64,000 nt of DNA from Bacillus timonensis (GCF_004799755.1 NZ_SLUB01000003.1:1-64000); one strand, 5' to 3'; positions 33,356-42,805 are shown, counted from the stretch's first letter. Translations and numbers: made by a program. Notes: generated from the letters alone by a model not told the origin.

Positions 33356-33625
33356 TTATGACAAGGTAACTAAAATATAAACATAAATGGCGATTGTAAG
33401 GATTGTAAGAACAGGAAGAAGGATGACAAATTGCTTATGCTTCGTCTTATGTCGAAACTGCTTCATACCAAAAGTTGTTCCAAGCGCGCCGCCTACCATT
33501 GAGACAATCCAAATATGTTTTTCAGAGATGCGCCATTTGTTGTTTTTAGCTCTATTTTTGTCGATGTACATGAGTAAGAAACCATATACGTTTAGAATGA
33601 CATAGATTACAAGAATTGAGTACAC
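33356..33625 (-). CDS. ysdA: DUF1294 membrane protein YsdA
   Basis: An 89-residue DUF1294 protein with two or three membrane helices (about 5-18, 45-55 and 68-88) and the typical MYIDKNRAKNNKWRISE and GGALGTTFGMKQFRHKTKH motifs. Function unknown. The GTG start has AAGGAAGG seven bases upstream. It follows rplT in the same order as B. subtilis ysdA. A 20-bp tandem repeat lies just upstream. Confidence 0.85.
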   Translation of the reverse strand: MYSILVIYVILNVYGFLLMYIDKNRAKNNKWRISEKHIWIVSMVGGALGTTFGMKQFRHKTKHKQFVILLPVLTILTIAIYVYILVTLS

Positions 33626-33660
33626 GAGATTACCTTCCTTTTTGGAGCGAAAAATGCGTC

Positions 33661-33716
33661 CTATGGTTTTTATTTTGTTTCTATGGTCGTTATTTCATTT
33701 CTATGGTTTTTAGCTG
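33661..33716. repeat. Three-copy 20-bp tandem repeat upstream of ysdA
   Basis: CTATGGTTTTTATTTTGTTT, CTATGGTCGTTATTTCATTT and CTATGGTTTTTAG begin at 33661, 33681 and 33701, exactly 20 bp apart. Confidence 0.8.
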
Positions 33717-33728
33717 AAAAGGTCAAAC

Positions 33729-33776
33729 AAAAAAGGTTACTCTCATTTTACAATGGGAGTAACCTTTTTACCTAGA
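33729..33776 (-). terminator. Terminator of the infC-rpmI-rplT operon
   Basis: AAAAGGTTACTC and GAGTAACCTTTT, with CATT/AATG inside, form a long stem. It can work in both directions. Confidence 0.8.
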
Positions 33777-33782
33777 CTTATT

Positions 33783-33902
33783 TGTAGTCTAGCTTCAGCG
33801 ACTAGAAATTCGGGAAACTTCAACTTCTCCGGCAGAGGCAAAATACGCCTCTTAGTCGAAGTCTCCAGTTTCCTCATTTCTGGTCAAGTCGCTTCCGCTT
33901 TT
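33783..33902. repeat. Variant dispersed hairpin element after rplT
   Basis: It begins GTAGTCTAGCTTCAGCGAC and ends GTCGCTTCCGCTTTTT, with AGCGAC/GTCGCT as inverted ends and inner pairing of GAGGC/GCCTC and of GAAAC/GTTTC-type arms. The outer part (TCTAGCTTCAG...CGCTTT) resembles the ends of the repeat at 54139-54264, but the middle is different. Confidence 0.5.
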
Positions 33903-34259
33903 TTATTTTAGGTTGTTTTTAGCTACCGTTGCTAATTCTGCGAATGCTTTTTCATCGCTAACAGCTAGATCAGCAAGCATTTTACGGTTTACTTCGATAC
34001 CAGCTACTTTAAGTCCGTGCATTAAACGGCTATAAGAAAGACCATTCATACGAGCAGCTGCATTGATACGAGTAATCCATAGCTTACGGAAGTCGCGTTT
34101 CTTTTGACGACGGTCACGATAAGCATACATTAATGATTTCATTACTTGTTGGTTTGCAACTTTATATAAAGTGTGTTTTGAACCGAAATAACCTTTAGCT
34201 AATTTTAATACCTTTTTACGACGTTTGCGTGTAACAGTTCCGCCTTTTACTCTTGGCAT
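33903..34259 (-). CDS. rplT: 50S ribosomal protein L20
   Basis: A 118-residue L20 ([20 protein letters not shown] start, [19 protein letters not shown] centre). It binds 23S rRNA early in large-subunit assembly and, in B. subtilis, represses its own operon by binding the infC leader. It is the last gene of infC-rpmI-rplT, 39 bp after rpmI. Confidence 0.97.
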   Translation of the reverse strand: MPRVKGGTVTRKRRKKVLKLAKGYFGSKHTLYKVANQQVMKSLMYAYRDRRQKKRDFRKLWITRINAAARMNGLSYSRLMHGLKVAGIEVNRKMLADLAVSDEKAFAELATVAKNNLK

Positions 34260-34298
34260 TTTGTTTCCCTCCTAGAATCTATATCAATCGTTCACAGA

Positions 34299-34499
34299 TT
34301 ATTTAATGTTGTCTAACATATGGCGAATACGTTTGAAATCGCCTTTGCTAACTAGTGAAGCTTTGCGAAGCTTACGCTTTTGCTTTTGAGATTTATTTCC
34401 GAATAAGTGGCTTGTATATGCATGTGAACGTTTAAGTTTACCAGATCCTGTTTTCTTAAAACGCTTTGCAGATCCACGGTGTGTTTTCATTTTTGGCAT
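34299..34499 (-). CDS. rpmI: 50S ribosomal protein L35
   Basis: A 66-residue, highly basic L35 ([20 protein letters not shown] start; [12 protein letters not shown] near the end). It is a small component of the large ribosomal subunit. AGGAGGAAC stands upstream. It lies between infC and rplT, the near-universal order. Confidence 0.97.
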   Translation of the reverse strand: MPKMKTHRGSAKRFKKTGSGKLKRSHAYTSHLFGNKSQKQKRKLRKASLVSKGDFKRIRHMLDNIK

Positions 34500-34520
34500 A
34501 GGGAGTTCCTCCTCGTTTCA

Positions 34521-35036
34521 TTACTTTTCAGTTTTAGGTGCTAGTACTAAAAACATGCTTCTTCCATCCATTTTTGGATGTGATTCAATAGTAGCAACTT
34601 CAGCACAAGCTTTAGAAAAACGATCTAAAACACGTTGACCGATTTCTTTATGTGTAATCGCACGACCTTTAAAGCGAATGGACGCTTTTACTTTATCGCC
34701 TTTTTCAAGGAATTTAATTGCGTTACGAAGCTTTGTATTAAAATCGTGCTCATCAATTGTCGGACTAAGTCTAACTTCCTTAATGTTAATAACCTTTTGA
34801 TTTTTACGAGCTTCTTTTTCCTTCTTCTGTTGCTCAAAACGGAATTTACCGTAGTCCATAATACGACATACAGGTGGTTTCGCATTTGGGGCAACTAGTA
34901 CAAGATCAAGATTTGCTCTAGCAGCAATTTCTAATGCTTCACTTTTGGATTTAATTCCTAGCTGATCACCATTTGAACCAATCAAACGAACCTCACGGGC
35001 ACGAATGCCCTCGTTAACCATCATGTCTTTGCTAAT
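34521..35036 (-). CDS. infC: Translation initiation factor IF-3
   Basis: About 171 residues with the N-terminal domain ([20 protein letters not shown]) and C-terminal domain ([33 protein letters not shown]). IF-3 prevents subunit association and proofreads the start codon. I choose the ATT at 35034-35036, with GGAGG nine bases upstream, because infC genes conserve a non-AUG start used for autoregulation. A GTG at 35063 lies upstream of that ribosome-binding site, and the adjacent ATT at 35037 is the other option. The operon has an L20-type leader. Confidence 0.9.
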   Translation of the reverse strand: MSKDMMVNEGIRAREVRLIGSNGDQLGIKSKSEALEIAARANLDLVLVAPNAKPPVCRIMDYGKFRFEQQKKEKEARKNQKVINIKEVRLSPTIDEHDFNTKLRNAIKFLEKGDKVKASIRFKGRAITHKEIGQRVLDRFSKACAEVATIESHPKMDGRSMFLVLAPKTEK

Positions 35037-35119
35037 AATTAGCCACCTCCAAGGTTTTTTCACTTACACATTTCTACTGAATGCCTCGTTTGAAATCTTG
35101 CGCATTTTACAGATTTGAG

Positions 35120-35271
35120 ACAAATAAAAAAGTGTGAATGTATATACACCCACACTATTACAATTCATTTACACATTAATGATTAATGAACGTAAGACCT
35201 ACCAACTGCAATTTGCGTCAATCAGGTGAGAAGCGGGTGCTTCTACTTTCTCAAACAAGTATTCAATTACC
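35120..35271 (-). promoter_or_regulatory. L20-type leader of infC with attenuator
   Basis: The minus-strand leader contains GAGAAAGTAGAAGCACCC, pairing with GCTTCTCACCTG, then GGTAGGTCTTACGT, the pattern of the Bacillus infC leader that L20 binds. It ends in a terminator AGTGTG/CACACT with inner pairing (35131-35156) followed by six T. L20 should favour termination. Confidence 0.7.
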
Positions 35272-35277
35272 TTAAAA

Positions 35278-35306
35278 AGTATAACATTTAAGATGGTTTC
35301 TGTCAA
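35278..35306 (-). promoter_or_regulatory. Sigma-A promoter of infC-rpmI-rplT
   Basis: TTGACA (35301-35306), 17 bp, TATACT (35278-35283) on the minus strand. Confidence 0.85.
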
Positions 35307-35376
35307 ACGGTGCATGACTGGAATAACACAACGAAACTTATTCTAGCATGCACTTTACTCTTTGACAAGACTTTTT

Positions 35377-37308
35377 TTATTTTTTAACTTCTTGTAGGAT
35401 AGCCGCAAGAAATGTATCAAAAGACATAGTTTCTGATTTTTGCTCGCCATACTTACGTACGTTTACTGCATTTTCCCCCATCTCATTGTCTCCTACAACA
35501 AGCATAAATGGAACTTTTTGCATCTGGGCTTCACGAATTTTATAGCCAATCTTTTCATCACGATCATCTATTTCTACACGTAAGCCTTCAGCTTGAAGTT
35601 TTTCCTGAACACTCTTCGCATAGTCTAAATGAACGTCTGGAGAAACGGGAATAACTTGAACCTGAACAGGTGCTAACCAAGTTGGGAATGCGCCTTTGTA
35701 TTCTTCAATTAAATAAGCAACAAAGCGTTCCATTGTTGATACAACACCACGGTGGATGACGACTGGACGATGTTGTTTTCCGTCTTCGCCGATATAAGTT
35801 AAATCAAAGCGTTCCGGTAATAAGAAATCTAGCTGAACAGTTGAAAGTGTTTCATCTTTTCCAAGCGCTGTACGAACTTGAACATCAAGCTTTGGACCAT
35901 AGAATGCTGCTTCCCCTTCTGCCTCAAAATAGTCAAGGCCCAGGTCATCCATTGCAGCTTTTAACATAGATTGTGCTTTTTCCCACATCGCATCATCATC
36001 GAAGTATTTTTCAGTATCAGCTGGGTCGCGATAAGAAAGACGGAAGCTGTAGTCTTTAATATCAAAGTCTTTATATACTTCTAAGATTAGATTAACAACG
36101 CGTTTAAACTCTTCTTGAATTTGGTCAGGACGAACAAAGATATGGGCATCATTTAAAGTCATCCCTCTAACACGTTGTAAACCAGATAATGCTCCACTCA
36201 TCTCATAACGATGCATAGTTCCTAATTCAGCAATACGGATTGGAAGCTTACGATAACTGTGAATGCCATTTTTATAGATCATCATGTGATGCGGGCAATT
36301 CATTGGACGAAGCACAAGCTCTTCATTATCCATTTCCATTACCGGGAACATGTCATCTTGATAATGATCCCAGTGACCTGATGTTTTATAGAGCTCGACA
36401 TTTGCAAGAACAGGTGTATACACATGGTCATAACCAAGTCTAACTTCTTTATCCACAATATAACGTTCGATCACACGACGAATAGTAGCACCTTTCGGAA
36501 GCCATAATGGCAAACCTTGACCAACTTTTTGTGAGTTTGTAAAAAGACTTAATTCTTTACCTATTTTTCGATGGTCACGCTCTTTAGCCTCTTCAAGAAA
36601 ACGAAGATGTTCTTCAAGCTCTGCTTTTTTGAAGAATGCAGTCCCATAAATACGTTGAAGCATCTTGTTGTCGCTATCCCCACGCCAGTATGCACCAGCT
36701 ATGCTTAATAGTTTAAATTCTTTAATTTTTCCTGTTGAAGGAACATGAACACCACGACAAAGGTCAAAGAATTCACCTTGCTCATAGATTGTTAAAGGTT
36801 CTCCTTGTGGAATATCTTGAATCAACTCAAGCTTTAGCTCATCACCAATTTCTTCGTAGCGACGAATCGCTTCATCACGTGAGACCTCAACCCGGTGAAT
36901 TTCAAGATTTTCATTTACAATCCTTTTCATTTCTTTTTCAATTTCAGGCAGATCTTCAGGTGTTAATGACTTTTCCATATCGATATCATAGTAGAAGCCA
37001 TTTTCAATAACTGGACCTACACCAAGCTTTACGTCTTTGTATAGACGCTTAATCGCTTGTGCCATTAAGTGAGCTGTACTGTGCCGCATGATTTCTAATG
37101 CTGCATCAGTATCTTGGGTAATGATTGCTATTTCACCATCTTCATGGATTTCAGTACGCAAATCAATTTCTTTGCCATTAAATTTACCGGCAATTGATTT
37201 TTTCTTTAGTCCTGGGCTGATCGAGCCTGCAATTTCTTCTGTTGTTGTTCCTTTAGGAAACTCCTTCACTGCTCCGTCTGGGAATGTAATTTTTACTACA
37301 TCTGACAT
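35377..37308 (-). CDS. thrS: Threonyl-tRNA synthetase
   Basis: A 643-residue class II synthetase. Order: TGS domain (1-62), tRNA second-additional (editing) domain (about 65-220, with [12 protein letters not shown] and the later C-H motif), catalytic core with the zinc-binding [13 protein letters not shown] and [23 protein letters not shown], motif 3 near [17 protein letters not shown], and the anticodon-binding domain. Charges tRNA-Thr. Expression is under a T-box with an ACC specifier. Its order before infC agrees with many Bacillaceae. Confidence 0.97.
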   Translation of the reverse strand: MSDVVKITFPDGAVKEFPKGTTTEEIAGSISPGLKKKSIAGKFNGKEIDLRTEIHEDGEIAIITQDTDAALEIMRHSTAHLMAQAIKRLYKDVKLGVGPVIENGFYYDIDMEKSLTPEDLPEIEKEMKRIVNENLEIHRVEVSRDEAIRRYEEIGDELKLELIQDIPQGEPLTIYEQGEFFDLCRGVHVPSTGKIKEFKLLSIAGAYWRGDSDNKMLQRIYGTAFFKKAELEEHLRFLEEAKERDHRKIGKELSLFTNSQKVGQGLPLWLPKGATIRRVIERYIVDKEVRLGYDHVYTPVLANVELYKTSGHWDHYQDDMFPVMEMDNEELVLRPMNCPHHMMIYKNGIHSYRKLPIRIAELGTMHRYEMSGALSGLQRVRGMTLNDAHIFVRPDQIQEEFKRVVNLILEVYKDFDIKDYSFRLSYRDPADTEKYFDDDAMWEKAQSMLKAAMDDLGLDYFEAEGEAAFYGPKLDVQVRTALGKDETLSTVQLDFLLPERFDLTYIGEDGKQHRPVVIHRGVVSTMERFVAYLIEEYKGAFPTWLAPVQVQVIPVSPDVHLDYAKSVQEKLQAEGLRVEIDDRDEKIGYKIREAQMQKVPFMLVVGDNEMGENAVNVRKYGEQKSETMSFDTFLAAILQEVKK

Positions 37309-37330
37309 CAGTTTTCAACTCCTTTTAAAT

Positions 37331-37510
37331 TAAAAGCGCAAGGCGCCTGGTAGCGGAACATCGACTAACTACCGCCACGTCCTGTGGCGAACGTCGATGT
37401 CAGCACTTCCTGTGCAAGTCCAAGCATAAGATGAGCGCTGACAGAAGGTGCATTTTACCTTCCGAAGCGATTAGCTTATGACCTCGAGCCGATGGCGCCT
37501 GGAGCTAGAT
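37331..37510. repeat. Dispersed repeat, copy 2, in the thrS leader
   Basis: Same ends as copy 1 (AAAGCGCAAGGCGCC...GGCGCCTGGAGCTAGA) and same orientation relative to the gene, but with an inserted segment. The insert has ACATCGAC/GTCGATGT (37358-37365 and 37393-37400) enclosing CGCCAC/GTGGCG with a GTCCT loop, then GCAC-TTCCT-GTGC at 37403-37415. Confidence 0.8.
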
Positions 37511-37524
37511 ATAAAATGTGAAAA

Positions 37525-37800
37525 TAAAAAATACCCGTCCCTAATAAAAGGGACGAGTATACGTATCGTGGTTCCACCCTTGTTTCCACCCAAAAGAATC
37601 GAGTGGCTCAAGAAATAAATAACGGTTAACCCGTCAGTAATTACAACTTTGTAAACAAAGGTTCACTACTGAAGTTTAGAGGTGGTAATAGTATTATTCG
37701 TGTTAGGAAGCTTCCAGCCATGGCTTCCCTCTCTAAAAACCGTAATTATACCATCGTGTCCTCATCATCACTTTTAAAATTATACATGTATCATTTGTAA
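37525..37800 (-). promoter_or_regulatory. T-box riboswitch of thrS (ACC specifier)
   Basis: The minus strand shows the T-box AAGGGTGGAACCACG (around 37568-37582), a stem I with the specifier region TATTACCACC (37681-37690), giving ACC (Thr), and a terminator GTCCCT/AGGGAC within ATAC/GTAT arms (37531-37560) followed by T. Confidence 0.92.
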
Positions 37801-37809
37801 TATGAATGT

Positions 37810-37838
37810 ATTATAGTCTTATTTAAAAGTTAAATCAA
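37810..37838 (-). promoter_or_regulatory. Sigma-A promoter of thrS
   Basis: TTGATT (37833-37838), 17 bp, TATAAT (37810-37815) on the minus strand. Confidence 0.75.
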
Positions 37839-37854
37839 GGGCACTTCACATCTT

Positions 37855-38715
37855 TTATATTTTTTTTGCTTTCAGACGATTATTTTCAAAAGACTTCTTT
37901 GTATAAATCGTAACATTCTCTAAAAAAATGTTGTGAATGGTTTGGATCATTCCATTATCAATCTGATCCGTATAAATTGATATTGATTTAGGTGCAATTG
38001 ATACTAATGGTGCCAAGACTGCAGAATCAATATACATCGGCTGATGTAAAATTAATTTTCGATCGATGAACTTAAAAAGCTCATTTCGTTTAATCTCAGT
38101 AAATGTTTCATTATAAAAATAAAATTGCTCATCATGTAAAATATGTAATTGCTCAAGTTTCGGTTCCCGCTTTTCTCGAAATTCTCGCAGTCCTTGGATA
38201 AACGTTTGATACTCTTGCTCTAGTTTGTACTCGTCAATTGCAGACTCTACAATTTGTAATAATACCTCATTATACGAGCGCATACGAAACTTTAAAAACG
38301 ATTCAAAGGAGAAAGAAATGGGAACCTTCAGGAATTCGTGAAGTGCTTCAGCTATCAGTTGTTCCCGTGGAACGACATCCTGTACAGCAGGGATATCAGG
38401 GTTATTCCCGTCCATTAACGCTTTTGCAATCTCTACTATTTGTTTTTTCTCTTCAAAATCAGTAAAGTAAAATATGTTTTCGATATAATCCAAAATCCAT
38501 TGATCTTCTTTATTTTTGATTATAAATTCGGTCATTACTGGAATAATCACGACCTGTACAACATAATTTGTTTTTTCTGATGCGAAAACCGCCACCACAT
38601 TTTCTTCTTCATTTACAACCTCTATGTAATCTATAGAAAGAGCTTTCGCCTTACTTAGTAAGCTCTTATACATTTTTTGTGCATCTGTTATTTCTTGAAA
38701 ATGCATTTCAATCAA
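37855..38715 (-). CDS. ytxC: YtxC-like conserved protein
   Basis: A 286-residue protein of the YtxC family found between dnaI and thrS in Bacillus. Function unknown; B. subtilis YtxC is often listed with sporulation-associated genes. No membrane segment is evident. Visible stretches include FLKFRMRSYNEVLLQIVESAIDEY and a C-terminal basic end (NNRLKAKKI). TTG start at 38715 preceded by a G6 run. It has no terminator of its own that I can see. Confidence 0.8.
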   Translation of the reverse strand: MIEMHFQEITDAQKMYKSLLSKAKALSIDYIEVVNEEENVVAVFASEKTNYVVQVVIIPVMTEFIIKNKEDQWILDYIENIFYFTDFEEKKQIVEIAKALMDGNNPDIPAVQDVVPREQLIAEALHEFLKVPISFSFESFLKFRMRSYNEVLLQIVESAIDEYKLEQEYQTFIQGLREFREKREPKLEQLHILHDEQFYFYNETFTEIKRNELFKFIDRKLILHQPMYIDSAVLAPLVSIAPKSISIYTDQIDNGMIQTIHNIFLENVTIYTKKSFENNRLKAKKI

Positions 38716-38787
38716 GCTAGTCCCCCCATTTCACCAATACCATTACCCTGTTACATGTATATGGTTAATGGGACAACTTTAGAATAT

Positions 38788-38820
38788 AAAAAATAGCTAT
38801 CCCCTTTTTTGAGATAGCTA
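38788..38820 (-). terminator. Terminator after dnaI
   Basis: AGCTATC and GATAGCT around an A-rich loop, followed by six T on the minus strand. Confidence 0.8.
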
Positions 38821-38826
38821 AATGAG

Positions 38827-39756
38827 TTAGTAGCGACGGTTTTTCCCTTTAAGTTCAACTGGTTTCGCTAAATATTTAATTCGTTCCATGATTCTAGCTG
38901 CTTTTACCTTTTCCTCTTCACCACGTTGTGTATAGGATAAGTGGTGTTCAAGTCCTTTGAAATCAAAGTTTGAAGTGAAGAAGGTTGGTAGGTTTTCAAG
39001 CATTCGATATTGTAGAATACTTCCAAGAATATCATCACGCATCCAGCTGGACATCGATTCTGCTCCAATATCATCAAGCATTAAAACGGGGACCTTTTTG
39101 ACTGCATCAATTTTAGAATTAATGGATTGATCTTGTAGGGAACCCTTTAATTCTCGCATAAATTCCGGTACATACACGAGCATGGACGCTACCTTTTTAC
39201 GTGCTAACTCGTTTGCAATTGCACCTAACAGATAGGTTTTTCCAACTCCAAAAGAACCATATAAATATAATCCTTGCAGGCGTTTCCCAGGTTCATAATT
39301 ACTTAAAAAATCATCAATTTGCACGATGGCATCATAACGACCTTCGTCTGATTCAAGGCTCGCCATTGATGCCTCTAGAATATCTTTTGGTATATACATA
39401 CTTTTAATAAGGGACTTATATTTTACCTGTTCATCATTCATAACCTTACGTGGACAACGGTCATATCTTAAATCAATTGCATTTCCCTTTATTTCAAGAA
39501 GTGGATGGTAGCCTTGAAGCATGTTTTTACAGGTTTCAAGGCTTTCACACTTATTACATTCCTTACTTTGATTAATAAACTCGTACAGTTTAACTAGACT
39601 CCTGTTAATTATATCACTAGTTATTTGGTCTTGATGATTATTAATAAAATCTCGTACCTCTGGATGATTTAATACTTCATGCTTAATTTGCTCATAACGT
39701 TGCTGAAATCCTCCATTGTTAGAGAGACTTTTCAAAGAATCTTGGATAGGTTTCAT
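38827..39756 (-). CDS. dnaI: Primosomal protein DnaI, helicase loader
   Basis: A 309-residue AAA+ ATPase that loads the replicative helicase at oriC and at restart sites with DnaB and DnaD. The N-terminal helicase-interaction domain carries a zinc motif (CNKCESLETCKN), and the ATPase domain has Walker A YGSFGVGKTYLL and Walker B VPVLMLDDIGAE. ATG with CGGAGGTGAG upstream. It follows dnaB by 25 bp in one operon, as in B. subtilis. Confidence 0.95.
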   Translation of the reverse strand: MKPIQDSLKSLSNNGGFQQRYEQIKHEVLNHPEVRDFINNHQDQITSDIINRSLVKLYEFINQSKECNKCESLETCKNMLQGYHPLLEIKGNAIDLRYDRCPRKVMNDEQVKYKSLIKSMYIPKDILEASMASLESDEGRYDAIVQIDDFLSNYEPGKRLQGLYLYGSFGVGKTYLLGAIANELARKKVASMLVYVPEFMRELKGSLQDQSINSKIDAVKKVPVLMLDDIGAESMSSWMRDDILGSILQYRMLENLPTFFTSNFDFKGLEHHLSYTQRGEEEKVKAARIMERIKYLAKPVELKGKNRRY

Positions 39757-39781
39757 ATTCTCACCTCCGTATTAAAAATTG

Positions 39782-41164
39782 TTATTTATATTTTTTTAGC
39801 CTTTCTTCTAATAAACGCTTCTTTTCCTCAAACGATGGATCATGTGTTTCCTCCGGTTTTGGAGTTTCTGCTTGCGGTCCTTCTTCTTGCTTTAACCAAT
39901 CAGGCAATAATTCTTTGCGAATTGGTTGTCTTTTATATTTATTGGTCTTTTTATCAGCGGTCCAATTATGCTTCTTAGCTGTTTCCATTGCCTCTTTTAC
40001 TGTCTTAATATTTAAACGTGCCCAGTTGCTGGCAATAGTTTCAACATAGGACTTCGTTAGTCTCATATCTGATTTTAACATGACATAATATAACAGTACA
40101 TTCACAACACCTGGAAGAAGGTTTTGTCGGAACATGACCTCTTCAATAATTTTTAATTCGGAGACAGACGGCTGTGCTCCCCCAGATACATCAATTAGAA
40201 ACTCTTTCGGGGAAATTCTTTCAAGCTTTTGAATTAATTCCTCTTCCTTTGTTTGCGGAACTTTATTTACCATCGTTTGAGAGGCCAATGGTTGAATTTT
40301 TTCCGTCAGAGTAGGTAATTCATTTCCCGTTTCAAATTGATACCAATCCCTTGAAGCCTTTCTTAACTTTTCAATATCAATTTTTTCATTGGGGTCAAGG
40401 GCACTCATAACAATCCCTTGCATTTCAATCGGATCAATTCCGTAGAGAAAGGAGAGCTTTGTAATTGCCTCTTTTACTCGAGGGGTAATCGACTTTTTAG
40501 GTATCATCACCTCGGAAATCCCCGCAAAGAACAAATCAAAATTAAAGTTTTCATTTTCGATTAACAGCTTTTTATCTTCATTTCGGTCCATGAATTCTGT
40601 ATTTTCATCTCGGTCAAGATTATGTTGCATTTCATCACTAATTGTGGAAATCATTTTTACTTTAACCGATTCGAATACTTCACTAAAAGCTTTTGTAATG
40701 GGTTTGTACGTATCTATATCGATTTCACTATCTGAAAAGAACTGCTTAAGTTTAAAAAATTTACTCTTACCAAGCCTATTATATAAGTAAACATTAAGCA
40801 CACCATCCGTAAAAAAAGCTTTTGGCGAAAGAGGTGCCTGCAGTTCATAGATAAAACTTCTAGAATTTTCATCAGACTTTACAAATGTTTTTAAAAGTCC
40901 AATTCCTTCAAGCTTTAATCGTTCTTGAAAAATTTCCTCAAGATTCGTTTGAAGGAGCGCCATTAATGTATAATGGGTACTTTCATCACTCCAAAGTCGG
41001 TTTTGCTCTAATTCACTCCACAGGGTCATATAAAGACTGAAGGCTTTCATGCCAATTAGAGGCTGGTATAGCAATGAGACAATTTTCCGATCATAGTCAT
41101 GCAAAAGGTCTGCAGCATGAACGATGTAGCGATCAACTGGTACTAATTCCTTCCAATGCTCCAT
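39782..41164 (-). CDS. dnaB: Replication initiation and membrane attachment protein DnaB
   Basis: A 460-residue Bacillus-type DnaB (not the DnaB helicase of E. coli). It brings the origin to the membrane and helps DnaI load the helicase. The N-terminal winged-helix region (LPVD-like ELVPVDRYIV, then LYQPLIGMKAFSLYMTLW) and the C-terminal YxxxIxxxW motif region (SYVETIASNWARLNIKTVKEAM) are visible. I choose ATG 41164 (MEHWKELVPV) since it aligns with the family start; an ATG at 41182 is possible. It is upstream of dnaI. Confidence 0.93.
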   Translation of the reverse strand: MEHWKELVPVDRYIVHAADLLHDYDRKIVSLLYQPLIGMKAFSLYMTLWSELEQNRLWSDESTHYTLMALLQTNLEEIFQERLKLEGIGLLKTFVKSDENSRSFIYELQAPLSPKAFFTDGVLNVYLYNRLGKSKFFKLKQFFSDSEIDIDTYKPITKAFSEVFESVKVKMISTISDEMQHNLDRDENTEFMDRNEDKKLLIENENFNFDLFFAGISEVMIPKKSITPRVKEAITKLSFLYGIDPIEMQGIVMSALDPNEKIDIEKLRKASRDWYQFETGNELPTLTEKIQPLASQTMVNKVPQTKEEELIQKLERISPKEFLIDVSGGAQPSVSELKIIEEVMFRQNLLPGVVNVLLYYVMLKSDMRLTKSYVETIASNWARLNIKTVKEAMETAKKHNWTADKKTNKYKRQPIRKELLPDWLKQEEGPQAETPKPEETHDPSFEEKKRLLEERLKKYK

Positions 41165-41198
41165 TTCATCAAGGCCTTCCATTTCTTCTTTAGTAGTG

Positions 41199-41227
41199 AA
41201 AAAAAGAGCTTAAAAGTTCTTAAGCCC
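41199..41227 (-). terminator. Terminator after nrdR
   Basis: GGGCTTAA and TTAAGCTC pair (one G-U) and are followed by seven T on the minus strand, between nrdR and dnaB. Confidence 0.7.
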
Positions 41228-41695
41228 TTAACGTTCCCGTTTAATTAATTCCTTTAATTCATCAATAAATACATTTATATCTTTAAACTGACGATATACA
41301 GATGCAAAGCGAACATATGCCACTTCATCTACCTTTGCCAGATGATTCATGACATACTCACCAATCGTATCGCTTTTCACTTCTGCAATCCCTTGACTCC
41401 TCAATTCCTTTTCAACTTCGTGGGTGATATCCTCTAATTGCTTTAAAGAAACCGGACGTTTTTCACATGCTTTAATTAGCCCTCGGAGCATCTTTTCCCG
41501 GCTAAATTCCTCACGTGTTCCTTCTTTTTTAACCACAATTAAAGGAATTTCTTCCACTTTTTCAAAGGTTGTAAAACGATATTGGCATTTTTCACATTCA
41601 CGTCTTCTGCGGATGGATCGACTATCATCAACCGGACGCGAATCCAAAACTCTTGTTCCATTATGGTGACAAGTAGGGCATCTCACTGGTAACAA
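41228..41695 (-). CDS. nrdR: Transcriptional repressor NrdR
   Basis: A 155-residue repressor of ribonucleotide reductase genes. An N-terminal zinc ribbon ([15 protein letters not shown], then [13 protein letters not shown]) is followed by an ATP-cone ([20 protein letters not shown]), which senses ATP/dATP. Size is standard. It lies directly upstream of dnaB, as ytcG does in B. subtilis. Confidence 0.96.
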   Translation of the reverse strand: MLPVRCPTCHHNGTRVLDSRPVDDSRSIRRRRECEKCQYRFTTFEKVEEIPLIVVKKEGTREEFSREKMLRGLIKACEKRPVSLKQLEDITHEVEKELRSQGIAEVKSDTIGEYVMNHLAKVDEVAYVRFASVYRQFKDINVFIDELKELIKRER

Positions 41696-41780
41696 CTCCC
41701 TTCCGAGGAGAACTCTATGTATTCATCTTATAAGAAAGACTTTAGTAGGACAAGGGTTTTTACTCAGGAAATTGCTGTTA

Positions 41781-42164
41781 TTAAGATTCTCCTTTTCCGA
41801 TTAGCGGTAGCTCTTTATCTAGGTGTTGATATAAATTCATGATTACCTTTCGGCTATAGCCAAAATCGATAGGTAGCAGTAATGTTTCTGTTGTTACTGC
41901 AAAGTCAATGGCTGTTTCAAAGGGTCTGACGGAGACAATTGTTGCTACAACAAAGGCCTTTCTTCCTTTCTTGATGGAGATGCTCATTTCTCCTCGTTCT
42001 TCTGATACTGAGTTGAGATGGTAGCCATCTAAATTCTGAATAACCTTTTTTACTGCTTCGATCGCTTTTTTATTTGATGTTTTATAATAATGACTTCTTA
42101 AAAGCTCGTCCGAATGTTTGTCTCTTGTTTCACTGTGATTAGAAAAGAACGCTTGCATTCCCAT
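41781..42164 (-). CDS. Conserved protein of unknown function between speD and nrdR
   Basis: A 127-residue, apparently soluble protein (MGMQAFFSNHSETRDKHS start, EERGEMSISIKKGRKAFVV middle, LYQHLDKELPLIGK end). I do not recognise a domain. Similar small cytosolic proteins stand at this place in other Bacillaceae, but B. subtilis seems to lack it. I choose ATG 42164 because AAGGAG is eight bases upstream; a GTG at 42173 overlaps poorly. The predicted mix of beta-strands and helices suggests a small alpha/beta fold. Confidence 0.7.
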   Translation of the reverse strand: MGMQAFFSNHSETRDKHSDELLRSHYYKTSNKKAIEAVKKVIQNLDGYHLNSVSEERGEMSISIKKGRKAFVVATIVSVRPFETAIDFAVTTETLLLPIDFGYSRKVIMNLYQHLDKELPLIGKGES

Positions 42165-42215
42165 ATATCCCACTCCTTATAAACTTTATATAGTATTAGA
42201 TCTATGTTATAAATG

Positions 42216-42248
42216 TAAAAAAAGAGGTGTAGTTTATTACACCTCTTA
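42216..42248 (-). terminator. Terminator after speD
   Basis: AAGAGGTGT and ACACCTCTT form a 9-bp stem followed by seven T on the minus strand. Confidence 0.85.
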
Positions 42249-42274
42249 CTATTTTAGATGATTCATATTTATTT

Positions 42275-42655
42275 TTAAAGTACTTTAACCTGCGCTGGCT
42301 TAACTTTCACCGGACCCATACCACGTGGGAGTTCAATATTTTCACGTGTTTGTGCACCAAGCGCCTCAGCAATATAGTCAGCAGCAATATTTGGATCTAA
42401 ATCCCCACATGTGTAAACATCAATACTCGCATAACCATGTTCTGGAAAACTGTGAATCGTTAGATGTGATTCCGAAATAATCACAACACCGCTAACTCCC
42501 TGTGGAGCAAATTTGTGAAAGGCTACTTCACGAATTTCTGCACCTGAATTAAGTGCTGCCTGAACAAACGTTTCTTCAATACCATGTATGTCATTTAATT
42601 TTTCAAAATCGCAACCCCATAATTCTGAGATTACATGACGTCCCATTGTTTCCAT
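42275..42655 (-). CDS. speD: S-adenosylmethionine decarboxylase proenzyme
   Basis: A 126-residue class 1B AdoMetDC, which makes the aminopropyl donor for spermidine. Self-cleavage between Glu62 and Ser63 (ISE|SHLTIH) makes the pyruvoyl group; His68 and Cys83 (DVYTCG) are the processing and catalytic residues of this class, and all are in place. It has its own promoter (42806-42834) and a 140-nt structured leader with a short ORF that ends two bases before its ATG. Confidence 0.96.
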   Translation of the reverse strand: METMGRHVISELWGCDFEKLNDIHGIEETFVQAALNSGAEIREVAFHKFAPQGVSGVVIISESHLTIHSFPEHGYASIDVYTCGDLDPNIAADYIAEALGAQTRENIELPRGMGPVKVKPAQVKVL

Positions 42656-42657
42656 AA

Positions 42658-42717
42658 TTAAGTTGTTCCCCCTCTTACAATAATTTCGGGTGAGTTCTTC
42701 GCGTAAAGCATGAGCAT
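42658..42717 (-). CDS. Possible 19-codon upstream ORF of speD
   Basis: ATG at 42715-42717 opens 19 codons ([12 protein letters not shown]..., ending RGGTT) and stops two bases before the speD ATG. It contains the speD ribosome-binding site (GAGGGGG). Its own ribosome-binding site is weak (GTGG). If translated it would couple to speD. It may be a chance frame. Confidence 0.3.
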   Translation of the reverse strand: MLMLYAKNSPEIIVRGGTT

Positions 42718-42736
42718 AACTACCACGGGGGAAAGT

Positions 42737-42758
42737 TAGTCCAGAGAGGTCCTAACCC
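42737..42758 (-). promoter_or_regulatory. Hairpin in the speD leader
   Basis: GTTAGGACC and GGACTAAC (minus strand) form a stem of about 8 bp with a TCTCT loop, flanked by AAA/TTT. It is not followed by a T tract, so it is not a classical terminator. Confidence 0.4.
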
Positions 42759-42805
42759 TTTAAGTAGCTACAAAAGCATAAGCTTTTAAGAAGTTCACGA
42801 AATTT

